Below are positions 47,705-58,040 of a stretch of DNA of 64,000 nucleotides, piece after piece. A program made the position numbers and the translations under genes. The stretch is from Ridgeia piscesae. Taxonomy: Eukaryota; Annelida; Polychaeta; Sabellida; Siboglinidae. The DNA lies in contig JAODUO010000948.1 of assembly GCA_025642075.2 (NCBI GenBank), positions 165,001 through 229,000 of the forward strand, in the 5' to 3' direction. Position 1 is the first letter of the stretch; each line of letters starts with the position of its first letter. The notes under the pieces are model-generated. The model did not search any database and was not told the DNA's origin. It saw nothing but the letters and a program-made list of their open reading frames with translations.

Positions 47705-47820
47705 TATATGATTCTTGTGTAAATTTACCCCTGATACATATTTAAAATATTGGTTACAAATTGATATTCAAAGATAAAGTATAATATAAGTAAAAACATT
47801 ACATGTGAAGATATGTACTC
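46843..47820. promoter_or_regulatory. Upstream region of NUP107
   Basis: This should hold the NUP107 promoter. A 70-codon minus frame at 46870-47082 ends 28 bases before the NUP107 ATG (RLTEPWEPRLRFRMMNIGGG then LWYILQELM); if transcribed it would be an upstream ORF. An AT microsatellite fills 47638-47702. I see no TATA box at a convincing distance. Confidence 0.4.
47638..47702 (+). repeat. AT microsatellite
   Basis: A T-run followed by an uninterrupted AT dinucleotide tract. Confidence 0.97.
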
Positions 47821-50800
47821 TGCCATGAATGGTCCCAAGCCCGGTTGAGAAAAGAGGAGGGTTGGGCAAAGGCCTAACAACCCTTTCCCGTAACAGATTG
47901 TTACGAAAACATCGACCAAAGGAACTCTACTAAACTTGGGAGAGGGAGGGCCTCCTGGGGAGAGTATGACGCCATGCAGTGAAAGCTGTAAGGAAGCTAA
48001 ATCGCCGATACCCTTCCTGTCTTCCAAGAAAATATCAAAAATCGGAACATGGAACGTGAGAACAAGGGAACGACGGGCCTACAACATCACAGTATTATAT
48101 AGGGCTATGTGAAACGAGGTGGACACAGTCGGGGCAAGTCAGACTGAATACGGGAGAAATGATACTGTACTCGGGGCATGAAGAGGAAAATGCACATTAC
48201 ACAGAAGGCGTGGCATTCATGCTGTCACACGAGGCACAGAATGCTCTCATTAACTGGGAAGCAGCGGGACCAAGAATCATCTATGCCTCGTTCAAAAAAA
48301 GAAAGAAAACATCAAGCTCAACATCATTCAGTGCTACGCACCTACAAACGACAAGGATGAGGAAACAAACAAAAGAGGACTTTTACAACAAACTGCAGTG
48401 ACAAATTGAAGGAGAAGGACATGACAATACTCATGGAAGACTTGAACGCCAAAATCGGATCAGACAACAGCGGGTACGAAGAAGTCATGAGCAGACAGGG
48501 ACTTGGCAAAATGAATGAAAATGGCGAGATGCTGGCTGACTTTTGTATATTTAACAACATGATTATCGGAGGCAGCGTGTTCCCGCATCGCAGGATTCAT
48601 AAGGCAACCTGGGTATCACCAGACCACAGAGCAGAAAATCAAATAGACCATATCTGCATAGGACGAAAGTTCAGAAGATCAATGCAGGATGTGATAGTGC
48701 AGAGAGGGGCAAATGCAGCCTCAGACCACCATCTAGTGCTGGCCAGAATGAAGATGAAGCTAAAGAAGAGAGAAGTCAAGAGGAGCACCAGAACACAGTA
48801 CAATGTGGACTTCCTAAAGGACAGGGTGACAACAGAGACCTTCCGACTTACAGTCAGAAACAAATATGAAGCCCTGCAAGATCTTCTTGACGAAGGAAAC
48901 ATGGACATAGACACACAATGGCAACAGATCAAGGAGATGTGGACCAGCACATGCAGCGAAGTTCTGGGAAAGAAGAAATACCAACAAAAAATTTCTGCAG
49001 ACACTCTCAACAAAGTGCAAGTGGGGAAGGAAAAGAAAGGTGCAATTAACAACAGCCGAACGAGAGCAGCAAATGCAACAGCAGACGAAGAGTACACAGA
49101 GGCAAACAGAGCAGTCAAAAACAGCGTAAAAACAGACAAGGCAAACTTCATTGAAGACCTAGCCAAGGAAGCAGAGGATGCATCAGCCCAAGGAAACATG
49201 AAACAACTGTATGATATAACAAGAACATTAGCAGGAAAGTACAAGCGTACAGACAGACCCATCAAAGATAATAATGGCAATGTACTTACCAGTGATGAAG
49301 ACCAGTTGAAGAGACGGAGGGAACATTTTGAAGAACTGCTAAACCGGCCACCACCTTAGAACCCTCCAGACATCACACCAGCTGAAGAAGTACTCCAGAT
49401 AAACTGCGAAAGACCAAGTAAGGCAGAGATTGAGAAAGCCATCCATCATATGAAGAGAGGGAAAGCTTCAGGCCCAGACAAAATTCCTGCCGAGGCAATC
49501 AAGGCTGACATAGAGACCTCCACGGAGATACTGCATCATCTATTCGGGAAGATATGGGAGCAAGAAGAAATACCAACTGAATGGAAAGAAGTGTACCTCG
49601 TGAAGCTTCCAAAGAAAGGAGATATGCAAGACTGTAAGAACTACAGAGGGATAATGCTCCTATCAGTTCCCGGAAAGGTCCTCAACAGAGTCATCTTGGA
49701 CAGACTGAAGACAGGGGTGGATGCCAAGCTCAGAGACCACCAAGCTGGCTTCCGCAAAGACAGATCATGCACCGACCAAATAGCAACACTGCGAATCATT
49801 CTTGAACAATCCATGGAATGGGACTCATCCCTGTACATAAACTTTGTATACTACGAGAAGGCATTTGATAGCCTTGACAGAGATACACTGTGGAAGCTTC
49901 TACAGCACTGCGGGATACCAGATAAACTTATATCTATTATAAGAAATAGTTACGAAGATATGGCATGCAGGGTCATTCATGCAGGACAACTTACAGACTC
50001 CTTCATGGTGAAGACAGGAGTGAGACAAGGATGTCTCCTGTCACCATTCTTATTCCTGCTCGCCATAGATTGGATCATGAAAAAGACTACACAAAATAGA
50101 AGAAAATGGATCCAGTGGACACCTTGGAGCCAGTTGGAGGACCTGGACTTTGCGGATGACCTCGCTCTCCTCTCACACAGCCATCAACAGATGCAGGAAA
50201 AAACAGAGCTGCTAAACACAGTGTCAACACAGCTAGGACTCAACATCAACAGAAGCAAGACAAGGATTATGAAAACCAACACAAAGAACAACAACCCCAT
50301 TACAATGAACGGAGAGCCGCTGGAAGAGACAGAGTCATTCACATACCTGGGCAGTACAATCAACAAAAATGGAGGCACAGAAGAAGATGTCAAAGCAAGG
50401 ATACAGAAAGCAAGAGTTGCATTCATCATGTTGAGAAAAATTGGAGAGCAAAACAAATCAAAACTAACACCAAACTGAGAATATTCCATTCCAATGTCAA
50501 GGCAGTTTTACTCTATGGATCGGAGACATGGCGAAGTACACAGAAGACACTAACAAGAATACAGACCTTCATCAACAAATGCCTGCGTAGAATCCTACAC
50601 CTGAAGTGGACAGACAAGATATCCAACATTACACTCTGGAAAATGACAAAGCAACTACCCATAGAAATGAAATAAAAGAGAAAATGGAGGTGGATAGGAC
50701 ATACACTCAGGAAACCACCAAACACCATCACCCGTCAAGCCATCACATGGAACCCCCCAGGGAAGAGATAGGCCACGAAACACCTGGCAAAGAGACACGG

Positions 50801-50940
50801 AAAAAGAAACGAAAGAGATGGGGATACACCAGGAGAGAAATGGAGAGGATGCATGGCCACTGATAGAAAACGGTGGCGTTCCTTGGTCGATGGCCTATGC
50901 TCCCAGCGAGCAAACAGGCATAAGTAAGTAAAAAGTAATA
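47820..50940 (+). mobile_element. Degenerate RTE-like non-LTR retrotransposon
   Basis: Endonuclease traces begin with KIGTWNVRTRERR near 48046 and continue, frameshifted, to LNAKIGSDN, NQIDHICIGRKFRRS and SDHHLVLARMK (48406 frame). The same frame is stopped by TAG at 49357-49359 and reopens in frame as the reverse transcriptase: GKASGPDKIPAEA, YRGIMLLSVPGK, QAGFRKDRSCTDQI, VRQGCLLSPFLF, LDFADDLALLS. At 49849-49851 the motif A catalytic Asp is replaced by Tyr (NFVYYEKAFDS). A frame shift near 50460 moves the C-terminus (VLLYGSETW, NKCLRRILHLKW). The tail is TAAGTAAGTAAAA near 50922-50936. The element cannot be active. RTE assignment is by motif style and is tentative. Confidence 0.88.
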
Positions 50941-51233
50941 TGTACTCCTTTTCAAAACTTATTTCTTCATTGTATATCGTTCGTACCACGTGACTTATTA
51001 TTTTGACTTGTTTTGTTTGTTTTCAACGTTGTGTATTTTGAAATAAATTTAAATTGAATAATTATCCCGCCGATTTAACCAATTTCTATGGTTAACGTTT
51101 CATTTGATTTAGCCGAAGAGATGTCACGACCGAAGCGTCCAGTTAGCCAATCGGGCTTGTGTTTGGGATCAGAGGGGCCCCCTAGGCTAAATCCATCGGA
51201 GGGTAACCGATGCTTGCGAATCGGGTCGCTGTC
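50941..51233. other. Short intergenic segment between the retrotransposon and the zinc-finger gene
   Basis: Contains repeat family B copy 2 and then unremarkable sequence presumably including the promoter and 5' UTR of the gene starting at 51234. No clear TATA box. Confidence 0.4.
50985..51047 (+). repeat. Dispersed repeat family B, copy 2
   Basis: Second copy of the ~60-bp sequence seen at 7185-7250, in the same orientation, about 45 bp after the retrotransposon tail. Confidence 0.7.
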
Positions 51234-51551
51234 ATGTCGGGTGATAGACTTTGTCGAATTTGCTTGAATCCATTACTTCCAAGACGGTACAGAACTTTAT
51301 ATCACGAAGATATTATACCGTTACACCGACACATACGTTTAATTGTTGGTCATATTCACGAAGACGACGTCAATGGGCTGTTGAACTTTCTCTGTAATTT
51401 GTGTTTTAGTAAATTGAGGCAGTTGGACGTGGCTTATAACAAGATGCGCCAAATCCATGCATTTATTGAGAGCAATTTAGATACATTGACAGCGATTCAC
51501 GTCTCTGCAAGACAGAAACTACTCGCAGTTAAGGCGAGTAAAAATACGCCA
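51234..51551 (+). CDS. Exon 1 of the ZAD-like/C2H2 gene
   Basis: Encodes the C4 module, then a helical stretch (RQLDVAYNKMRQIHAFIESN). The donor is CCA|GTATGA, phase 0, matching exon 2. An earlier GTAAAA at about 51537 would be out of phase. Confidence 0.8.
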
Positions 51552-54500
51552 GTATGAAAAAAATCGTCCCATGCGCATCTCCTTCCAGTAAATGAGTAAT
51601 TCACTACCGTAAATTATGACGACTTCGTGGATAGTGTGCGCATGGTTCTAGTGCTGATTAAAAATGTATAATAATGTTGATGAATTGTCTATACATTTTT
51701 TAATATAAAGGCAAGTGCGTTTTAAAACAGCAGTCACGATACGTTAAGCCGGCTTAACTTATCGTCTGTCACAGCCACACGCAGTGCGATCAATCTCAGA
51801 CTCGGGCACTGCTTAAAAGCCTCTGTGGCGGGAGCATTTATTGTTTAGACTGAGTTTGTTCCAGGGTTCTATTGTGCTTATGAAGAAAGAAAGCTTATAG
51901 GCGTCAAAGACCATCCCGTTAATACATCGCAAAATTACGTTGCAGTGTGCTTTTCGTAATGTTTCGGGTTTTTAAAGTATTTTCAAGACTGATTTTTTTA
52001 CAATTTTTATGGGTCACTTAGTCATAAGAAGTCATGTCTTCCAACTCAAGTGGCATTCTTATTCTTTCATTAACGACCACCGGTCAATTTGCTGACCGTA
52101 ATTATTGTCATTGCTATGGCATTGGTTTTTCAGAGTTGTCCTTCTCTGGATCGAGTTAGTGATTCGATCCACTACAGGTTACACATTTACCCCCTTTGTG
52201 GGATCTTTTATTTCCCTAGCATAGACACCACATAGAATGGACATAATTTTATGTATAGTCTCTCTTCCAAAAAACACAGGCAAGTGTGAGGTGAATAAAA
52301 TTGCCTAAGTTTTGAAATCCTGGTAAAGATTTAAGCATTAAAAGTCAGTCAGCATTTTCGCTCTTGTTGCCACTGGCGGCCGACACATCAACTTTCAAGC
52401 TCTAAAGCATAGTGCCCCAGTAGGTTTATTTATATCAAATATACGTTTACTTTGGATTAGTGGTAACAACACCCTCATTAGTTTCAAAGATGTTCAGTGT
52501 AAAATAAAACAAGTAACAGATTCAGCAACTGTCCATCTGGTGCCATTTCAACACATTGGCTATATACTTGTGTATTCAAGACTGCCTTATTTGACTTCAC
52601 CCCATCTCTGCAGGCTAGATAGATGGACTGTCATGAACTATGGCAAATTGATAATTGTGTATTGATGAATGTATTCTGTTACACACTGAATAGCAGGTTG
52701 CCTGCCTGGAAAGCATAGCTAATTGGTATTGAGGTACCATCTGTGACAGGCTACTTTAGGATTAAGATGTACAGTGTATCTTCAAAAATATTGATTTCCT
52801 ATAAATTTAATGCAGCTTGCATTTATTTTGATGTCTATTTACTTTTGGTGTGACTGGTATATTGTCATCTGCATGTGACAAACAAATTAATATTCTGAAT
52901 ACCTATATAGTTAAAAATTATAAACTCTATTGATATCAACTGCATTCTGATCACTAAGTTGGCACAATCTTTACTTAAAAAAATTAATAGCCAGTCTTGT
53001 CACTGCATTCACACAATTTGGTAGTGTTTCTGGCCATCTGAATATGAATAACCACAGAAAATGTCAATTAGGGGATTGTGGTGAAGAGGCTAGGCAGTGG
53101 CTGTGATTCACCAAATCACATTTTATTCATAAATACAAACTCACTATTTAGTCCAAAGGACTGCAGGGCCTCTTGGCACCTACTTATACTAATTAGTCTG
53201 AGATTACCAAATTTTTGGTGTAACTGCCCCAGAGAAGATGAACTTTCTCCATAGAAATTATGATAGACAGACTGTATTGGTAAGCTGTCCGCAACTGTAT
53301 AGAAAAATCTGTTTACTACATTCTATATGTACTTCCAGGTATTGCCCACACAAACGAAAGAAACCATGAACTCAGTCGACTATGAAGACATTCTGCAACC
53401 AGGTGAACAGGACAGCATTCTGTATCCCAATAGAAAGATCAAGTTGGAACTGGGCGTACCTGACAACACTGACACGAACACCTGTAAAGCCAGGCGCTGG
53501 GTGGTAGCAGTAAATGGTGTAGTGACTGAAGTGTCAACATTAGACTCTAATATTTGCACGGAAAACAGTACAATGCCAATAGATAATGTACCAGGAGTTG
53601 AAGATGTGATCTCTGTGAAAAAGACTGAAGTTGTTCAGTCTGACAGGACAGAAGACGTTGGAACGGTACATGTAAAGAGTACTAACATTGGTGCGACAGA
53701 AGGATATTGTGATGCACTGAACAAGTGTGAAGACACCCAGTGTGACAGAACAGAACATGTTGGTGCAGAGCAAGAAACAATTAGTAACATTTGTCACACA
53801 GAAGAAAGTCACAACGCACTGAACGTGAGTGACGTCATTCAACACGACAGAACACAAGACAAAGTCATACAGCAAGGGGTGACGTCTAACAATGCTTCCA
53901 TGGAAGAATGGTGTGATGTGGTCAAGGGTAAAAAACAATTGCAGACAACTGACAAAACCAAAAATACAGCGTCTCCTACATCTGGCAAGACAATATCTGT
54001 AGGTATTCCAGTGAAATCAAAGAGACGACCTGTTCTTAAATGCAGCGTGTGTTCGAAGATGTTTGGCCGGCTCCGTTGTCTCAGAGTACATGAAACATGT
54101 CACAGGAAACAGAAATCGTATTCGATTAAAAATGCGCAACACAAAAGGTATGGTTTTTTTTAATTGTCATACCTAGCTAGAATATTATTACTAATAGTAA
54201 TACCATTTTTGATAACATGTTGATAACATTTGCAAATAATTTTGCTTTGTGAAGTTACAAAAGTTCAGTATAATTGTGACACATGTTTGCTGTCCACAGA
54301 GCATGTGTCCAGAGATAGCCAAAGCAGTGTAAATGCATATTGAGCTTAACTGGATAATGATAATAAGCTTTTCAAATTTTGCACAGGCATTTCCCATTGT
54401 AGTGCCTCAAGAAATCTGTATTTGACTGAATCCTTCTCTCATGACAAATACAATTTTTTAAATGGTATATGCCTTTTTTAACGTAATATTTTATCAAATT

Positions 54501-54861
54501 TTGTAAATATTAACACCTGTTGTAATGCCACTGTGGTTCACCAAAATCACAATACATACCAAATGACTTCAGGGCCTCTTGGATTATTTCATTATATCTC
54601 TTGAACTCTCTTCGTTTCAGTGGACAAGTGCAGGTTCATGCAAGAGAAAGCCAAACCCAAAGCAAAGCCTCTCCTACATCTGATCTGACAACTTCAGCAA
54701 ACGTTCCAGTGAAATCACAATCAACAAGACGATCTGTTCTTAAATGCAGCGTGTGTTTGAAGATGTTTGGCCGGCTGCGTTCTCTCAGGGTACATGAAAC
54801 ATGTCACAGGAAACAGAAATCTTATTTGGGTTACAGCATGATTGTCAGGCATAAAACGTAG
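51234..54861 (+). CDS. ZAD-like / C2H2 zinc-finger protein, three coding exons
   Basis: Exons 51234-51551, 53339-54147 and 54621-54861 join in matching phases (0 and 2) to give 455 residues. Residues 1-60 have CRIC (Cys7, Cys10) and CNLC (Cys54, Cys57), the C4 spacing of a ZAD zinc-binding module, known mainly from insect transcription factors and found elsewhere. A low-complexity linker holds three imperfect ~34-residue repeats around D(R)TE(D/H)VG. Two C2H2 fingers follow, CSVCSKMFGRLRCLRVHETC H and CSVCLKMFGRLRSLRVHETC H (C-x2-C-x12-H-x3-H), one per exon. Such proteins are typically DNA-binding regulators in the nucleus; target unknown. An in-frame ATG at 51210 would add eight residues; I chose 51234 because the C4 module begins right after it. 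Confidence 0.85.
51552..53338 (+). other. Intron 1 of the ZAD-like/C2H2 gene, with a SINE copy
   Basis: About 1.8 kb without other exons that I can support. It contains SINE family S1 copy at 52115-52325. Confidence 0.6.
52115..52325 (-). mobile_element. SINE-like element family S1, second copy
   Basis: Matches the body of the element at 46357-46655 in the same orientation, but lacks the tRNA-like head, so it is truncated. Confidence 0.65.
53339..54147 (+). CDS. Exon 2 of the ZAD-like/C2H2 gene (linker and finger 1)
   Basis: Acceptor TTCCAG, donor AAAAG|GTATGG, 809 bases leaving two. It holds the repeat-bearing linker and the first C2H2 finger. If the intron were retained, translation would stop a few codons later (YGFF), giving a one-finger form. 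Confidence 0.85.
54621..54861 (+). CDS. Exon 3 of the ZAD-like/C2H2 gene (duplicate finger)
   Basis: Acceptor GTTTCAG. The first base completes the codon left by exon 2. Its SPTS...VPVKS...RRSVLKCSVC stretch is a near copy of the end of exon 2, so it arose by exon duplication. Stop TAG at 54859-54861. Confidence 0.85.
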
Positions 54862-55439
54862 ATTTATGAAGTGTTATAAATTGTGTGTGGGGATTTGGAC
54901 ACTTGTGCAGAATCCATATTGACGTACGTGTTGTCATTATAACTGTATCTTAGCCTGCATATGATACTTCCTTGTGTTAACTCATTCATTGAGTATCATC
55001 CCAATCACATTTGTGCTGTAAAATGTTGCATCTTAGACATTTTCAGACCCAAATAGTGCATTGCTTTGTGTCAGTGTCATATAGAATATTGACACGGGTA
55101 AAATGTTCACAGGTCGATGTTCTATATAGAATAATGACCCCCATGTCACTTTTCCATAGATTTTCAGTTACAGAAAAATGACCCGCCCTATAGAAAAATG
55201 ACCCACCCGCATGTTTTATGGATATATATTTGAAATAATGGTTTTGATCATAATGTTAAATTACAGCACATAACCAACTATTTCACTTCAAAAGATTATA
55301 TCTAATCTTAAATTTAGGTCAAAAATTTGTTTTTTATTTTTCTTTGTCAAACCTGTTAGCAATTTTGTCAATTTGGATAGTTATGGGCTTGTAGTTTTAT
55401 TATACAAACATTACAGAGAAATGTCTGCATGGTAATAGC

Positions 55440-55665
55440 AAAAAGTTTTTTCCGTGTCACATTTCTATGGTATAGTATATTGACCCGTGGCTTGTTATAC
55501 ATAGAAAACTGTAAAACATTGCCAATTTGGATAGTTACAGGCTTGGAGGTTTAGGAAAAAACTATAAGCCCATAACCATCCAAATTGACAAAGCTTTACA
55601 GTTTTCTATATATAACAAGCCACAGGTCAATATACTGTACCATAGAAATGTGACCCCCCACCCAC
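55440..55665. repeat. Hairpin with ~110-bp arms
   Basis: TCACATTTCTATGGTATAGT ... GGCTTGTTATACATAGAAAA ... GATAGTTACAGGCTTG on the left is mirrored on the right as reverse complement down to CCATAGAAATGTGAC. The centre is near 55553. Confidence 0.85.
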
Positions 55666-56720
55666 CCCTGCTGTAAAATATTTATTCGGTAATGATCAAA
55701 TGGATATTTACTGTGATGAATTATATGAGTTATACATTGTCACATAACCATATAAATAGGCAAATAATTTTTATAACATTTACTATTATGAGCCCGAAGT
55801 CAATATACAATACCATAAAAATATACCCCTCCACTGCTAAACATTTATTTGGTGTTTATCAAATGATATTTACTGTGATGCTTGTAGGAATCATACACTG
55901 TCACATAACCATATACATTTTGCATTTTTTTATAACATTTATTATTATGAGCCCCGGGTCAATATACCATACCATAGAAATATAACCCCCCACTGTAAAA
56001 CATTTATTCGGTAATTATCAAATGGATATTTACTGTGATGCTTGTATGAATCATGCACTGTTACATAACCATATAAATTGGCAAATATTTTGACAACATT
56101 TGTTGTTATGAGCCTAGGGTCAATATACTATACCATAGAAATATGACCCCCACTGTAAAACATTTATTTGGTGTAAAAACTTATCAAATGATATTTACTG
56201 TGATGCTTGTATGAATCATACACTGTCACATAACCATATAAATTGGCTATTTTCTATAACATTTACTATTATGAGTCAACGGTCAATATACCATACCATA
56301 GAAATATGACCAAAATATGATTCATACAAGCATCACAGTAAATATCATTTGTTAAACACCAAATAAATGTTTTACAGTGGGGGGCCACTGTAAAACATTT
56401 TATTTGGTGTTTTAACAAATGATTTTATTGCGATGCTTGTATGAATCATACACGGTCACATAACCATATCAATTGGCAACTATTTTTATAACGTTTACTA
56501 TGATGAGCCTAGAGTCAATATACTATACAATAGAAATGTGACACCCCACTGTAAAACATTCGATAATTATCTAATGGATATTTACTGTTATGCGTGTATG
56601 ACTCTATGAGTCATATACCATCACATAACCATATAAATTGGCAAACATTTTATAACATTTACTATTGTGAGCCCGGATCAATATATTATACCATAGAAAT
56701 ATGACCCCCCCACCTCATTT
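55620..56720. repeat. ~165-bp satellite, about 7 units
   Basis: ACCATAGAAATATGACC recurs at about 55640, 55812, 55968, 56132, 56297, 56529 and 56691. Each unit also has AAAACATTTATT, ATATTTACTGTGATGCTTGT, TCACATAACCATATAAATTG and TAACATTTACTATTATGAGC. The longer interval before 56529 is due to an inverted partial unit at 56309-56380. Confidence 0.9.
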
Positions 56721-57369
56721 CATTTGCCTAAGGCAGTTAGCAGAACGTGGACCAAGCAGAATGTTTTCCATGAAATTGGAAACGAAATAAAATATTGGTG
56801 TAGGTGCAAGTGTAAACAAAATATGTTCATTGAGCAGTATCAGTTTGAAAAGGAGATCTTTCACCGGACAAAAGTATTATGGCATAACAATACTATTATT
56901 AATGAATCAAAGTGCAATATTCCATAAATATAAACAAAACATTAACCTCGATGTGATTAATACTCAAATACATACAAAAAAGAAAAATCCGTGATGAAAC
57001 AAGGGTGGGTCATTTTTCTATTATAATATTTTGACCCCCGGGTCACTTTTCTATGCGGGTCAATATTCTATCTGACACCGGTCGCAAGTGCAATGGTGTT
57101 ATTGCGATGCAGTAGCTGTAAAATATAAATATACTTGATATGATGTTGAAGACTGAATTAACGAAATGATGTATCAAATATAGGCAGAGATATGTTTTAA
57201 AGGCAAAATTGAGGTACCCCCCCGGTATGTCCAGATTTACACAAGTGCCACCCCATTGGTAGTAGGAATGTGCTGGTAGATGTATTATTATGCCTTATCA
57301 TGTTTGAAGTTTGTTATGGCACACAGAAGACATCTTGAAAAATGCATTGTGTCTAATTTGGGCTCCATG

Positions 57370-57540
57370 ATACCATGGAATCATGAACATTAGGTAATAT
57401 AGGTTCAGTGCACCAGACTTCAATTTTATCTGACAAGATAATCTGTGTTTACAGTCAACTGTCATGGCGTGGTTCACAACATGTGCATGAATATTCATTA
57501 TAATGGGGCTGCGTAATTAATTACCCACAAGGCAGCAAGC
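57370..57540. repeat. Dispersed repeat family D, copy 2
   Basis: Partner of the segment at 18940-19110. A GAATCCCTTTAA end is visible near 57685. Confidence 0.55.
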
Positions 57541-57768
57541 TCAGAGTGATTCACATAAATACAGTTACATACCGGCTTGTTGCGCAGGTAACACCCAGGT
57601 TATGCAAAAATGTGCAAAGCAAAAGTAGCAGAGAAAAAATTATCACATTTTGATACAGTACATCTGAAATGTATACAAGCTTAAAGAATCCCTTTAATAA
57701 ACATTATACATGACGTTTATTCATGTCATGTCTCAATCAGCATATCACCTCTCCTATGAACTATCCTC

Positions 57769-58040
57769 ACACACCAGGGGTCGCTGCTGTATGTTGGTAC
57801 CAGCCTACAGTACCCCACCACCGGCACATCCGTCTGCAAAACTATTTTAACCTCGGCCAATGACATTGCTTACAGAATGTGGTCATGTGATATAATTTTG
57901 TATGATTTCAGCCACGCGCTGCTCATGTGACATGCAATGTTTAGGATGCGAATGGGCCGGTATAGAAAATTATTACGATTCCCACCAGTTGTGTATCTTC
58001 AAAGTAGGGCAGGTATTTATTTGATCAGCCAAGGGTACTG
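57769..58040 (+). mobile_element. Dispersed repeat family A, copy 3
   Basis: Matches copy 1 closely, including the shared GTCATGTGATATA, GATTTCAGCCAC and GATTCCCACCAGTTG segments. All three copies lie on the same strand. Confidence 0.75.

Larger units (their letters stand above)
55075..57077. mobile_element. 2-kb element with terminal inverted repeats, internal satellite and hairpins
   Basis: TGTCATATAGAATATTGACA at 55075-55094 pairs with the right end, which on the minus strand reads TGTCAGATAGAATATTGACC (57077-57058). CCCGCCTATAGAAAAATGACC-type motifs follow on both sides. Inside lies a satellite of about 165 bp (55620-56720, about 7 units) with a repeated GGGTCAATATACTATACCAT / AGAAATATGACCC palindrome-like motif. 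Two large hairpins are centred near 55553 and 56380. I see no transposase; it should be a non-autonomous DNA element. Confidence 0.8.

Noticed and set aside
48639..49280. 213-codon minus-strand frame
   Set aside because: Antisense shadow of the retrotransposon endonuclease/linker ORF; hydrophobic composition is a by-product of the A-rich sense strand.
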